From Roseomonas sp. (lineage in GTDB: Bacteria > Pseudomonadota > Alphaproteobacteria > Acetobacterales > Acetobacteraceae): a stretch of DNA of 64,000 nt. The stretch lies in contig JADCFQ010000008.1 in assembly GCA_020249435.1 (NCBI GenBank), positions 1 through 64,000 of the forward strand. Reading direction: 5' to 3'. This document shows, piece after piece, positions 27,161 through 36,442 of this stretch. The notes beneath the pieces were generated by a model. That model made no database searches. It saw only the letters and a list, made by a program, of their open reading frames with translations, and had not been told where the DNA came from. The translations under genes and the position numbers were made by a program. How positions within the stretch are numbered: the stretch's first letter is position 1; each line of letters opens with the position of its first letter.

Positions 27161-28573
27161 TTACTCCTGATTGGGGGATGAGAGCATTTCGGCAGGTGTG
27201 CCGAGGGTGCGTGAAAGCCATCTTGTCGTGGCGGGGATATTGATTTCTGCAATCGCTTGCGGGCCAAGACCGCGCAGCGCTTCCAGAAACAGCAGCGCAT
27301 TTGCCGCATCCGCGCGGCCCTGTACTTGCGCGAGCGGGCTGCGATAACGGAGCACTGCCTCGCGACCATCCAGCAGTAGCGGTGCAATGTCGCCACGCCG
27401 TCGCAGGATGGAAAGGCAACGCGCAATCAGCGGTGTCAGCAATTCTGCCTGCAGCCGGCCGTAAGTCGCCCCCAGAAGGCGCGATGTTTCGGCGGCGCGT
27501 TCCAGCACTTCGGTGGCGGTCATGCGCTGATCTCGTTGCGGGCCAAGCCGATCCGCAAGCAAGGCGGTGCGGATGCGTGCGCGCAGATCATTCAGCACAA
27601 GCTGGGAAACATCGAAGCTGCCGGGTGCGGCAAGTGGCGTGAGACCGGATGATCCAGGCGCCTTCGGGATGATGGCGCCAGGCACCAGCCGCACAGTGGC
27701 GGGGTTCAGCACGCCATCATCTTCTGCCTGCCAAATGCCGGTGACAGCGATGGAGGCATTGGCAAGCACAAGTTCCACCACCTTATTCGCGGTGCGAATA
27801 TCGGGCAGTGCCTTCGCCACCGGGCCGCGGCCATAGCTTTCGCCTGGCGCCTTCAGCCAACGAAAGGCGATGAAGGGATTTTCGGCGAAGCTACCCTCGG
27901 CCAACACGGTCGGCGCATCGCCATCCGCGCTGATCGCCGCGAAGCGATAGCCTGCGCGGTCCGGCCAGATGGCTTCAATGATGCGGTGCGTTGTTGCATC
28001 CGCCGTTTCGCCTTTGCGACGTGGCGGCAGGCAGCCGGGAAAGCGCGCCAGTAGCGCCGCTTCACTCATGCTCAGCGCGCGGAAGACTGTATCCATCCTG
28101 CCGGATGGGCCTTCTTCCAGCACTGCATCCTGCATGGGGATGGCCGTGAAACGGAGTGCGGATGCTTCACCGGGGGCGGCTTCTTCCACCAGCATCAGGC
28201 CAGTGCCGGTGATCACCAGATCAAGAAAAGCCTGGTGCATTTCAAGCGCGAAATTGGAACGGTCGAAATGGGTTTGCAGCACCTCGGCCGCTTCTTCCAA
28301 GACGGCGGCAGCGTTTTCTTCATCGCTATTCTGCGCCGGGCGACCGGGGGCCAGGCCGAACCAACGCGACCAGGGCGGTGTCAGTTCCGCGAGTAGCGAA
28401 GCGGAAAGCTGTTCCGCGGCATCGGCGGCGGTCGCGTCAAACAGGGTCGCACCACTGCCGATCGGGGGCAGCACATGATTGTAGCAATCGCGCCAAATGC
28501 CTTCATGGCGTTGCCGTGCGGCGAGTGCGGCTTCGTAGCGTGCGATGATGTCATGCGGGGTCATTGGCTTCAT
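27161..28573 (-). CDS. Phage portal (head-tail connector) protein
   Basis: IIARYEAALAARQRHEGIWRDCYNHVLPPIG...LSASLLAELTPPWSRWFGLAPG...DQRMTATEVLERAAETSRLLGATYGRLQAELLTPLIARCLSILRRRG. Confidence 0.88.
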   Translation of the reverse strand: MKPMTPHDIIARYEAALAARQRHEGIWRDCYNHVLPPIGSGATLFDATAADAAEQLSASLLAELTPPWSRWFGLAPGRPAQNSDEENAAAVLEEAAEVLQTHFDRSNFALEMHQAFLDLVITGTGLMLVEEAAPGEASALRFTAIPMQDAVLEEGPSGRMDTVFRALSMSEAALLARFPGCLPPRRKGETADATTHRIIEAIWPDRAGYRFAAISADGDAPTVLAEGSFAENPFIAFRWLKAPGESYGRGPVAKALPDIRTANKVVELVLANASIAVTGIWQAEDDGVLNPATVRLVPGAIIPKAPGSSGLTPLAAPGSFDVSQLVLNDLRARIRTALLADRLGPQRDQRMTATEVLERAAETSRLLGATYGRLQAELLTPLIARCLSILRRRGDIAPLLLDGREAVLRYRSPLAQVQGRADAANALLFLEALRGLGPQAIAEINIPATTRWLSRTLGTPAEMLSSPNQE

Positions 28574-28782
28574 TCCCCGAGCAAGGAACGGCGCGTGGTC
28601 GCGAAATCCGGCAGGCTGCCGAGCAGGCCGCGGGCGGAGGTCGCGATGGTACCGGGCAGGCCGCGCGTGGCGCGGTCGCGATTTTCAACGCGCGTATCTG
28701 AAGCCTCTGCTTCCGGCGTTGGGGCAGGCGCCACGGGCTGGACGGTAGTTTTCGGCTTTGGCGCTTGGAACAGGCCACCCAT
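28570..28782 (-). CDS. Small phage-associated hypothetical protein
   Basis: MGGLFQAPKPKTTVQPVAPAPTPEAEASDTRVENRDRATRGLPGTIATSARGLLGSLPDFATTRRSLLGE; typical small protein upstream of portal. Confidence 0.6.
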   Translation of the reverse strand: MGGLFQAPKPKTTVQPVAPAPTPEAEASDTRVENRDRATRGLPGTIATSARGLLGSLPDFATTRRSLLGE

Positions 28783-28950
28783 ACGCGCTTCTCCGTAAAA
28801 GGGTTGGCGCCCCGCCAAAAAGCCATGAGCCCAGCGCCTTCTTGTGGAAGAGGCTGGGCCCATGGAAGTTTCGGGAGGAGCGAGAGAGGAAGACCTTCAG
28901 GCGCACTTCGCCCGTCGGCGTGAGTTTGATAGCCTAAAGCCAAGCGCGCG

Positions 28951-29382
28951 TCAAGACATTTTTCCTAAAAAATTTTCAGGGCGATTTTGCAACCTGCGAT
29001 AGAGGCCAAACGGCGTCCAGGCGCGCGGTGCATCGGCGCCCAAAAGCGCGCGGCACAGCGCCACGCAGCTCAGCCCAAAGATCGGCGGCAGCAGGCGTGG
29101 TGCGGCAGGGCCGGGGCTGAAGGGGCCGCGCAGGTGAAACCCCGCGCGGCGGTAAAAGCCTGGCAGATCGAAGCCAGGATCAAGCGGCAGATGCGCCACA
29201 ATCAGCCGGCCCGAAAGTGGGTCCAGCACGGTCCAGCCTTGCGCATCATGCAGCGCGGCGAAGCAATGGCGAAAGCCGCGCTTCAGCGGATAAAGCCATG
29301 GCTGATCGGCGCGCCCGCCGAAGAACAGCCAGATGGCCTGCGGCGAATCCTCAGTATATGTATGGGAAATGCGTGGCTTCAT
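28951..29382 (-). CDS. Phage-locus hypothetical protein
   Basis: MKPRISHTYTEDSPQAIWLFFGGRADQPWLYPLKRGFRHCFAALHDAQGWTVLDPLSGRLIV; overlaps upstream ORF, same strand as late genes. Confidence 0.6.
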   Translation of the reverse strand: MKPRISHTYTEDSPQAIWLFFGGRADQPWLYPLKRGFRHCFAALHDAQGWTVLDPLSGRLIVAHLPLDPGFDLPGFYRRAGFHLRGPFSPGPAAPRLLPPIFGLSCVALCRALLGADAPRAWTPFGLYRRLQNRPENFLGKMS

Positions 29383-29753
29383 GCGACAATGCCCTTGACG
29401 CGCAGCGGCCATTCCAGCCGATCCAGCGCTTCACGCCACAAGCGCCAATCATGTTTTTCGGACGGGTAGCGCGGATCAGGCGCGGCACCCCTTTCGCCCC
29501 AGATGCGGAGAATGCGTGCATGGGTCAGGTCAATCCGGCGATGGCGGTAAAGGCGGTCCAGGCACTTCACCACATCATCCGGCTCACAGGGGCGCTGCTT
29601 GTCGCCCTTGCCCGCGACAATGCGCGCGCCGTCACGTCGGGCGATCAGGGCGGCCATGGTCCAGAACCAGGCTTCCTCAGCGGAATGGAAGGGCTCGGCC
29701 TGGCTGAGCGAGGCAAAGCGGGGGCTGTAATGGGTTTTTTGTGCTGCGATCAT
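29379..29753 (-). CDS. Phage-locus hypothetical protein
   Basis: MIAAQKTHYSPRFASLSQAEPFHSAEEAWFWTMAALIARRDGARIVAGKGDKQRPCEPDDVVKCLDRLYRHRRIDLTHARILRIWGERG; first gene of the minus-strand block. Confidence 0.6.
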   Translation of the reverse strand: MIAAQKTHYSPRFASLSQAEPFHSAEEAWFWTMAALIARRDGARIVAGKGDKQRPCEPDDVVKCLDRLYRHRRIDLTHARILRIWGERGAAPDPRYPSEKHDWRLWREALDRLEWPLRVKGIVA

Positions 29754-29849
29754 TGGGGGAAATCTCGCCTTAGGGTTGTGGAACAAAGGGAGAATAACCG
29801 TATAAATTGCCATGAGCAAGAGAAAAAAGGAAAAGTGACCTATTGAATT

Positions 29850-29904
29850 TTGACACAAGACCTAGGATATCTTGCACAGAAACCGGAACCATATCTGGAT
29901 TCGG
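29850..29904 (+). promoter_or_regulatory. Candidate repressor promoter/operator in divergent intergenic region
   Basis: TTGACA at 29850-29855 with overlapping inverted repeat CAAGA-N9-TCTTG (29856-29874), plus imperfect palindrome CCGGAACC-atatct-GGATTCGG (29883-29904). Confidence 0.5.
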
Positions 29905-29942
29905 AAACCCCGCAGCAGCGCGGGAGAATGAGGAAGTAGCCC

Positions 29943-30590
29943 ATGCGGCATGAGGATATTTGGCGCGCGCTTGATGCGCTCGCGGCGGAATACGGGCTTT
30001 CGGCTTCGGGCCTCGCCAAGAAGGCCGGGCTGGATCCGACCGCCTTCAACCCATCAAAGCGTATCGGCGCGGATGGCCGGGCGCGGTGGCCTTCCACCGA
30101 AAGCATCGCCAAGGTTTTGGATGCGCTGGGTGCGCGGATGGATGATTTCGCGGCGCTGGTTACCGGTGCCACGGCGCTTTCCCGTGGTGGGCGCGGCGTG
30201 ATCAATCGGCGCATTCCCCTGATCGGCCTCGCTCAGGCGGGCGGTGAGGGGTATTTCGATGATGGCGGCTATCCGGTCGGCGGCAGTTGGGATGAAATCT
30301 CCTTGCCGGAAATCGGCGATCCCAATGCCTATGCGCTGGAGATTTCCGGCGATTCCATGGAACCGGTGTTTCGCGATGGGGATGTGGTCATCGTTTCCCC
30401 CGCTGCGCCGGTGCGCCGCGGCGATCGCGTGGTGGTGCGCACACGGCGCGGCGAGGTGATGGCCAAGGAATTGCGCCGCCATTCGGCCAAGCGGATTGAT
30501 GTCGCAAGCCTCAATCCCGCGCATCCAAGCTATAGCTTCGAATTGCCGGAAATTGCCTGGGTGCATCGGATTGTCTGGGCGAGCCAATAG
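29943..30590 (+). CDS. S24/LexA-like HTH transcriptional repressor with autoproteolytic domain
   Basis: HTH N-terminus (LAAEYGLSASGLAKKAGLDPTAFNPSKR) and S24 motifs LEISGDSMEPVFRDGDVVIVSPAAPVRRGDRVVVRTRRGEVMAKEL. Confidence 0.92.
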   Translation: MRHEDIWRALDALAAEYGLSASGLAKKAGLDPTAFNPSKRIGADGRARWPSTESIAKVLDALGARMDDFAALVTGATALSRGGRGVINRRIPLIGLAQAGGEGYFDDGGYPVGGSWDEISLPEIGDPNAYALEISGDSMEPVFRDGDVVIVSPAAPVRRGDRVVVRTRRGEVMAKELRRHSAKRIDVASLNPAHPSYSFELPEIAWVHRIVWASQ

Positions 30591-30599
30591 GCGTTCGCT

Positions 30600-31082
30600 T
30601 CAACCAATCGTCTTGATCGCCAGACCAAAAGCACCTTGCGCAAAGCGGCGCATATTGGCGCGGCGATCAGCGCTGCCGGTCTCCAGCGTGATCACGCGTT
30701 CAATGCCAGGCCCCACCACGGCGATGCAGCTATGCCCCGCCGCATCGCCATAGCGATTGCCGGTGGGGCCGGCGGCGCCCGCCTCCGCCAATCCCCAATC
30801 CGCGCCGTGTTTTTCGCGCACGCGTCGCGCGAGCAGCAGGGCATAGGCTTCACTCGCGGAACGCATGCCGGCCATATCAGCGGGTGTGATGCCGAGCAGC
30901 GCCTCACGCGCTTGCGCCGTATAGATCACGCCACCGCCGAGGAAATAGGCCGAGGCACCAGGCTCAGCGAGCAGGGCCGCCGCGATCAGCCCGCCGGTTG
31001 AGGATTCCGCGACCGCGATGCGCTGGCGCTTCGCCTTCAGGCAGGCGGCGAGCGCAGAAGCTGAAACATGCAAGGCGTCCAT
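30600..31082 (-). CDS. CinA C-terminal domain family protein (nicotinamide-nucleotide amidohydrolase)
   Basis: RIAVAESSTGGLIAAALLAEPGASAYFLGGGVIYT...GLAEAGAAGPTGNRYGDAAGHSCIAV. Confidence 0.93.
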   Translation of the reverse strand: MDALHVSASALAACLKAKRQRIAVAESSTGGLIAAALLAEPGASAYFLGGGVIYTAQAREALLGITPADMAGMRSASEAYALLLARRVREKHGADWGLAEAGAAGPTGNRYGDAAGHSCIAVVGPGIERVITLETGSADRRANMRRFAQGAFGLAIKTIG

Positions 31083-31094
31083 GGTGATTATCCT

Positions 31095-32330
31095 TCATCC
31101 GCCGGAGATGTGTTTCCAATAGCGATGCGTCGCCGCCAGCGCCACCAACCCGCAGCCGGCCATCAGCGCGGTTGCCATCGGCGCGCCCAGGAATTCAGCG
31201 GCAATGCCAAGGCCGATAAAGCCAATCGGTCCCATGCCGATGCAAACGGATAGCAGGCCCAAGACGCGGCTCCGCAATTCCACAGGTGTCGCCAGATAAA
31301 TCAGCGTGGGCTGCATGATGCCAAAGCCAGAGCCGCCAATGCCCACCAGAATCAGCGCCAGCCCCGCAAACCATGGGTTCGGAATCAACGCGAAGGCGAT
31401 CACCATCGCCATATACAAGGTGACACCGCCCAGATAGCAGCGGCGATAAAGCGCCGGGCCGATGAACAAGGTGATCAGCACGGCACCAAGCAATGACCCC
31501 ACGCCATCCATGCTCGCCAGAATACCAACCCCTTGCGGCCCCAAAGCCAATTGATCCTTGCCGATCACGGGGATCATGCTGGTGAAGGGCCAGCCGAACA
31601 AATTATAGATCAGCGTGATCATCAGCGTACCACTTAGGCGCGGATCGGCGCGCACGGCCGCGAGGCCCTCGGCAATGCGCGCCAGCACTGGTGCCGGGCG
31701 GCTTGCCGCGCTGCGCGCCGTGCGTGGCAGCAATAGCGCTGCAATCAGCGCCGGCAGATACAGCAAGGTTGCCAACACGAAGGTGCCATCAAGCCCAAGG
31801 AGTGCCAGCAACACGCCACCAAGTGTGGGCCCCAGCATGCGGCTGGCATTGCTGGTGCCGACATCAATGGACATGGCCGCACCCATGCGCGCCGGCCCCA
31901 CCACGGCGCCAATCATGGCACGGCGCACGGGGTTATCCGCAGCCCAACCGACACCATTGATGAAGGCCGCCACCGCCAAATGCCACACGGCAATCATGTC
32001 CAGCAGCGCCAGCGCGGCAATCACCGATGATGCCAGAATTTGCATAACCAGGATCAGGATTTGCGCACGGCGCAGATCCATCCTCTCGGCTGCTGCGCCC
32101 AGAAAAGCGCCGAACAAGCCCATGGGCAGAAGGCGCAGCATGGTCAGCATGGCGACAATGAAGGCGGACCCGGTGGCGTTATAGGCGAAGACACCCACCG
32201 CCAGGGTTTCCAGCCAGCGCACCACAAAAATCGAAAACCCGACCATCCAGAGCCGACGGAAGTCACGCTCCTGGAACAGGCTTCGCCAATGGGTTTCGGT
32301 CAGCGCCACGGCGCCCCACGCATGCTGCAA
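31095..32330 (-). CDS. MFS transporter (enterobactin/MFS_3-like)
   Basis: 12-TM-like hydrophobic pattern; FRRLWMVGFSIFVVRWLETLAVGVFAYNATGSAFIVAMLTMLRLLPMGLFGAFLGAAAERMDLRR. Confidence 0.88.
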   Translation of the reverse strand: MQHAWGAVALTETHWRSLFQERDFRRLWMVGFSIFVVRWLETLAVGVFAYNATGSAFIVAMLTMLRLLPMGLFGAFLGAAAERMDLRRAQILILVMQILASSVIAALALLDMIAVWHLAVAAFINGVGWAADNPVRRAMIGAVVGPARMGAAMSIDVGTSNASRMLGPTLGGVLLALLGLDGTFVLATLLYLPALIAALLLPRTARSAASRPAPVLARIAEGLAAVRADPRLSGTLMITLIYNLFGWPFTSMIPVIGKDQLALGPQGVGILASMDGVGSLLGAVLITLFIGPALYRRCYLGGVTLYMAMVIAFALIPNPWFAGLALILVGIGGSGFGIMQPTLIYLATPVELRSRVLGLLSVCIGMGPIGFIGLGIAAEFLGAPMATALMAGCGLVALAATHRYWKHISGG

Positions 32331-32364
32331 GGCCGGTCAGGAAAAACCCGACCGGCCTGCAATG

Positions 32365-33801
32365 TCACAAACCAGCCTGGGAGACGAATTTGGTGTTGAG
32401 GTAAGCCTCAATCGCCTCAAGCCCACCTTCCGATCCATAGCCGGAATCCTTGATGCCGCCGAAGGGCACTTCCGGCAAAGCAAGGCCCAGATGATTGATC
32501 GTCATCATGCCGCTTTCAACGCGGGCTGCGACCGCATTCGCGGTTTTTGCCGAACGGGTGAAGGCATAGGAAGCGAGGCCATAGGGCAGGCGATTGGCTT
32601 CTTCCACCACCTCATCCAAATCCTTGAAGCGGGAGATCATCGCCATAGGGCCGAAGGGCTCCTCATTCATCGCCCGCGCATCCTTGGGCACATCGGTCAT
32701 GACGGTGGGCTCATAGAAATAGCCCTTATTGCCGATGCGCTTGCCGCCGGTATGCACCTTGCCGCCCTTGGATTGCGCGTCCTGCACCATCATTTCCACC
32801 CACGGCACGCGGCGATCATGCGCGAGCGGCCCCATGGTGGTATCGGCGGCCAAGCCATCGCCCACCTTCAGGGTCTTGGCATGCGCCACGAATTTTTCGA
32901 CGAAACCATCATATAATTCTTCCTGCACCAGGAAGCGCGTCGGGCTCACGCAGACCTGGCCGGCATTGCGGAATTTCGCGAAGGCGAGGGTCTTGGCCGC
33001 CAGATCAAGATCGGCGTCATTGAAGACAATCGCCGGCGCATGGCCGCCCAATTCCATCGTCACGCGCTTCATGTGCTGGCCGGCGAGGGCTGCCAATTGC
33101 TTGCCAACCGGGGTGGAGCCGGTGAAGGTGACTTTGCGGATGATCGGATGCGCGATCAGGTAGGATGAAATCTCCGCCGGCACGCCATAGACCAGATTGG
33201 CGACACCTGCCGGCAGCCCGGCATCAATGAAGGCGCGGATCAATTCGGCGGGCGAAGCGGGGGTTTCTTCCGGTGCCTTCACAATGATCGAGCAGCCCGT
33301 GGCAACAGCGGCCGAGAGTTTCCGCACCACCTGATTGATCGGGAAATTCCACGGCGTGAAGGCGGCAACGGGGCCAACCGGTTCCTTCACCACAAGCTGA
33401 TAAATCCCCTCAGCGCGCGCGGGCACCACGCGGCCATAGGCGCGGCGGGCTTCTTCGGCGAACCAATCAATAATGTCGGCGGCGGCCATGATTTCCATCT
33501 TGGATTCACCAAGCGGCTTGCCCTGTTCCAGCGTCATCAGCCGCGCAATATCGTCAGCGCGGGCGCGCACCAGATCAGCGGCCTTGCGCATCAGCTTTGC
33601 GCGTTCATAGGCGGAAACCTTCTTCCAAACCGCAAAGCCTTTTTCGGCAGCGGCCAGCGCTTCATCCAAATCGGGCTTTTCGGCATGGGCGACGGTGCCG
33701 ATCACTTCCTCATTGGCCGGGTTCAGCACATTGATGGTCTTGCCACTGCGCGCGGCGCGCCATTCGCCATTCACGTGCAACTGGACATTGGGATAGGTCA
33801 T
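32365..33801 (-). CDS. gabD: NAD(P)-dependent aldehyde dehydrogenase, succinate-semialdehyde dehydrogenase-like
   Basis: [75 protein letters not shown]. Confidence 0.9.
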   Translation of the reverse strand: MTYPNVQLHVNGEWRAARSGKTINVLNPANEEVIGTVAHAEKPDLDEALAAAEKGFAVWKKVSAYERAKLMRKAADLVRARADDIARLMTLEQGKPLGESKMEIMAAADIIDWFAEEARRAYGRVVPARAEGIYQLVVKEPVGPVAAFTPWNFPINQVVRKLSAAVATGCSIIVKAPEETPASPAELIRAFIDAGLPAGVANLVYGVPAEISSYLIAHPIIRKVTFTGSTPVGKQLAALAGQHMKRVTMELGGHAPAIVFNDADLDLAAKTLAFAKFRNAGQVCVSPTRFLVQEELYDGFVEKFVAHAKTLKVGDGLAADTTMGPLAHDRRVPWVEMMVQDAQSKGGKVHTGGKRIGNKGYFYEPTVMTDVPKDARAMNEEPFGPMAMISRFKDLDEVVEEANRLPYGLASYAFTRSAKTANAVAARVESGMMTINHLGLALPEVPFGGIKDSGYGSEGGLEAIEAYLNTKFVSQAGL

Positions 33802-33930
33802 GCGGGCTTCCTCCGGCTTTCCTTGTTTGGTTGGGTCAGACTAATCGGCCTTGGCGCGCGGGGCCAGATGCCAGCGGGCGATCATGGTGCTAGAAAGGCT
33901 GAAAGCACGATTTTTCGAGGAGGAAACCCC

Positions 33931-34905
33931 ATGCGCCTTTCGCGTCGCACCCTGTTTGCCGCCAGCGGCTTGCTCGCCGCCCCCGCCAGCCTGAAGGCGC
34001 AGCCCGCCTTCCCGAACCGGCCGATCACGGTGGTGGTCCCCAATCCGCCGGGCGGGGGGACGGATTTCGCCGCGCGCCTGTTTCAGGAAGCGATGAGCCA
34101 GGGGCTCGGCCAGCCGGTGGTGGTGGAAAACCGTCCTGGGGCCAATGGCAATCTGGCCATCAATGCCGTGGCGCGCGCCGCACCGGATGGGCATACGATC
34201 CTGCTGCAATATAATGGCTATCACGCCGGCAATCCGGCCATGATGAAGAACCTGACTTGGGATCCCATCAAGGACCTCGCTTTGGTGGGCATGGCGACCA
34301 TGGCGCCGCATGCGATCATTGTGGCACCCACGGTGCCTGCGAATAATTTGCAGGAATTCATCGCCCATGCACGCGCCAATCCGGGCAAGCTGAATTACGC
34401 ATCTTCCGGCAATGGTTCGATCCAGCATGTGGGCGGCGTGCTGTTCAGCCGCGCCATCGGCGCCGAGATGGTGCATGTGCCCTATCGCGGCGCCGCTCCC
34501 GCCTTGCAGGATGTCGCGGGCGGGCGCGTTGAATTGTTCATCACCACGCCATCTTCCGCGATTGCCCTGGTGCAGGGCGGCCGGGTGAAGGCGCTGGCGA
34601 TTGCGAGCGCCCAGCGCGCGGCGGGCCTGCCCGATGTGCCGACCACGGCAGAAGCCGGGCTGCCGGGCTTTACCCTTGATGCCTGGTTCGGCTTTGCCGT
34701 GCCGGCGGCGACGCCGAAGCCCATTCAGGAAAGGCTGAATGCGGTGATCAATGCCGCTGCCGAACAGGCTTCCGTGCGCGAAAGGGCGCAGGCAGGCGGG
34801 GCCACCACCAAAGCCATGACCCTGGCCGAATTGGATACGCTGGCGCGGCGAGAGGTGGAAGAATTGGGCGCCGTGATCCGCGCTGCTGGGATCACTATAG
34901 AATAG
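33931..34905 (+). CDS. Bug-family tripartite tricarboxylate transporter substrate-binding protein
   Basis: Signal peptide MRLSRRTLFAASGLLAAPASLKA then FPNRPITVVVPNPPGGGTDFAARLFQEAMSQGLGQPVVVENRPGANG. Confidence 0.93.
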   Translation: MRLSRRTLFAASGLLAAPASLKAQPAFPNRPITVVVPNPPGGGTDFAARLFQEAMSQGLGQPVVVENRPGANGNLAINAVARAAPDGHTILLQYNGYHAGNPAMMKNLTWDPIKDLALVGMATMAPHAIIVAPTVPANNLQEFIAHARANPGKLNYASSGNGSIQHVGGVLFSRAIGAEMVHVPYRGAAPALQDVAGGRVELFITTPSSAIALVQGGRVKALAIASAQRAAGLPDVPTTAEAGLPGFTLDAWFGFAVPAATPKPIQERLNAVINAAAEQASVRERAQAGGATTKAMTLAELDTLARREVEELGAVIRAAGITIE

Positions 34906-35257
34906 CCAAACCGGGCCTTGGTTTGCGGGGAAAGAAGCCGCGTCGAAGGTGCCATTAGCCGCTCGTCTATCCTGGTGCTGGGGGCGGCGCGCATGTATTC
35001 GCCAAAATCTGGCGAAGCCCTGCGAGATCACTCCTTGGCGCGCGCGGGAGCGGGGAGGTTTCTTGGATGTCCCTCCCCACCCTCAGGATGCGGGCCTCGC
35101 GAGAAAGTCATGCGTCTCCCGAACCGGCGGATAACCTTCCGGCACGGTGTTGGCTTCATGCATGAGGCGAAGCGCTTTATCGCTGCTGCGCCAGACTTAC
35201 CCTTGACGCCCCGCCCGGCAAGTGATGCTTTGACCGCATAAGGAAGGAATAGCCGCC

Positions 35258-36436
35258 ATGGACCATAACCCCTTGCCATTCGCCCCCACCGAAGAAACGC
35301 GCATGCTGCAGGACCTTGTCGCGCGCTTCGTGGATAAGGAACTGATTCCGCTGGAGCCCACGATCCTGAAGCGTGAAGCCGAAGGCAAGGGCTTCAAGCT
35401 TTCGGAAGAAGAAGAAACGCGCTTGCTCGCGCGCTGCAAGGAACTCGGCCTTTGGGGGCTTGATGTGCCGGAGGAATTTGGCGGCGCGAACCTGTCCCTC
35501 AGCTCTCTCGCGGCGGCCGAGGAAGAATTGGGCCGCGCCTGCGTGCCATTCGTCATCCCGCCCGATAGCCCCAATCTGCACATGATGCTGTCGGTCGCCA
35601 ATTCCATGCAGCGCGAACGCTATCTGGCGCCTTACGCTGAAGGCACGGCGCGTTCCGCCATGGCGATTTCGGAGCCCGGCGCGGGCGGTGACCCCGCCGG
35701 CATGACCACGCGCGCAGTGAAGGATGGCAATGATTGGGTCATCAATGGCCGCAAGATTTGGGTGAGCAATGTGCCGCGTGCGGATTTCATTATCCTGATG
35801 GCGCGCACGGGCGATGGCAAGCGCCAGGAAGGTGTCACGGCCTTCATCGTGGAAAAGGGCACGCCCGGCTTCATCATTGAACGCGAAATCTCCATGATCG
35901 GCGGGCGCAAGACTTATGAGCTGGTGTTTGAGGATTGCCGCGTGCCGGAATCCCAAGTGCTCGGCGAATTGGGCCGCGGCTATGCGCCGATGCAATTGCG
36001 GCTGAATGTGCGCCGCCTGCAAATGGGCGCGCGTTGCGTCGGCATGACGCGCCGCGCCTTGGACATGATGGCGGATCAGGCGCGCAACCGCGTGACCTTC
36101 GGCGTGCGCCTGGCTGACCGTCAGGCGATTCAATGGTGGGTGGCGGAAGCCGCGACACGCATGCATGCCTGCAAGCTGATGGTGGCTGATCTGGCAGCCA
36201 AGCTTGATGCGGGTGCTGATGTGCGCATGGAAGCTTCCATGCTGAAGGTGGAAGGTACGGAAATGGCGCAGGATATCCTCGATCAGGCCATGCAGACCTT
36301 CGGCGCCATGGGTGTGACCAAGGAGCTTCCCTTGCAGCTGATGCATCAGCAGGTGCGCCTGATGCGCGTTTATGAAGGCCCGTCCGAGGTGCATCGCAGC
36401 GCCATTGGCCGGCGCATTCTGGGTTCCAAGGTCTGA
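35258..36436 (+). CDS. Acyl-CoA dehydrogenase
   Basis: RSAMAISEPGAGGDPAGMTTRAVKDGNDWVINGRKIWVSNVPRADFIILMARTG; LQLMHQQVRLMRVYEGPSEVHRSAIGRRIL. Confidence 0.93.
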   Translation: MDHNPLPFAPTEETRMLQDLVARFVDKELIPLEPTILKREAEGKGFKLSEEEETRLLARCKELGLWGLDVPEEFGGANLSLSSLAAAEEELGRACVPFVIPPDSPNLHMMLSVANSMQRERYLAPYAEGTARSAMAISEPGAGGDPAGMTTRAVKDGNDWVINGRKIWVSNVPRADFIILMARTGDGKRQEGVTAFIVEKGTPGFIIEREISMIGGRKTYELVFEDCRVPESQVLGELGRGYAPMQLRLNVRRLQMGARCVGMTRRALDMMADQARNRVTFGVRLADRQAIQWWVAEAATRMHACKLMVADLAAKLDAGADVRMEASMLKVEGTEMAQDILDQAMQTFGAMGVTKELPLQLMHQQVRLMRVYEGPSEVHRSAIGRRILGSKV

Positions 36437-36442
36437 TCCCGG

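Larger units (their letters stand above)
16495..30590. mobile_element. Compact podovirus-like particle locus (domesticated prophage or GTA-like element, hypothesis)
   Basis: Co-directional minus-strand block with portal-scaffold-capsid-tail A-tail B-internal/tail spike-terminase-hydrolase order, plus divergent S24 repressor; no integrase or replication genes seen; flanked by bpt and cinA-like host genes. Boundaries approximate. Confidence 0.75.

Noticed and set aside
16495-30590. Tailocin (phage tail-like bacteriocin) interpretation
   Set aside because: Capsid, scaffold, portal and terminase genes are all present, which tailocins lack
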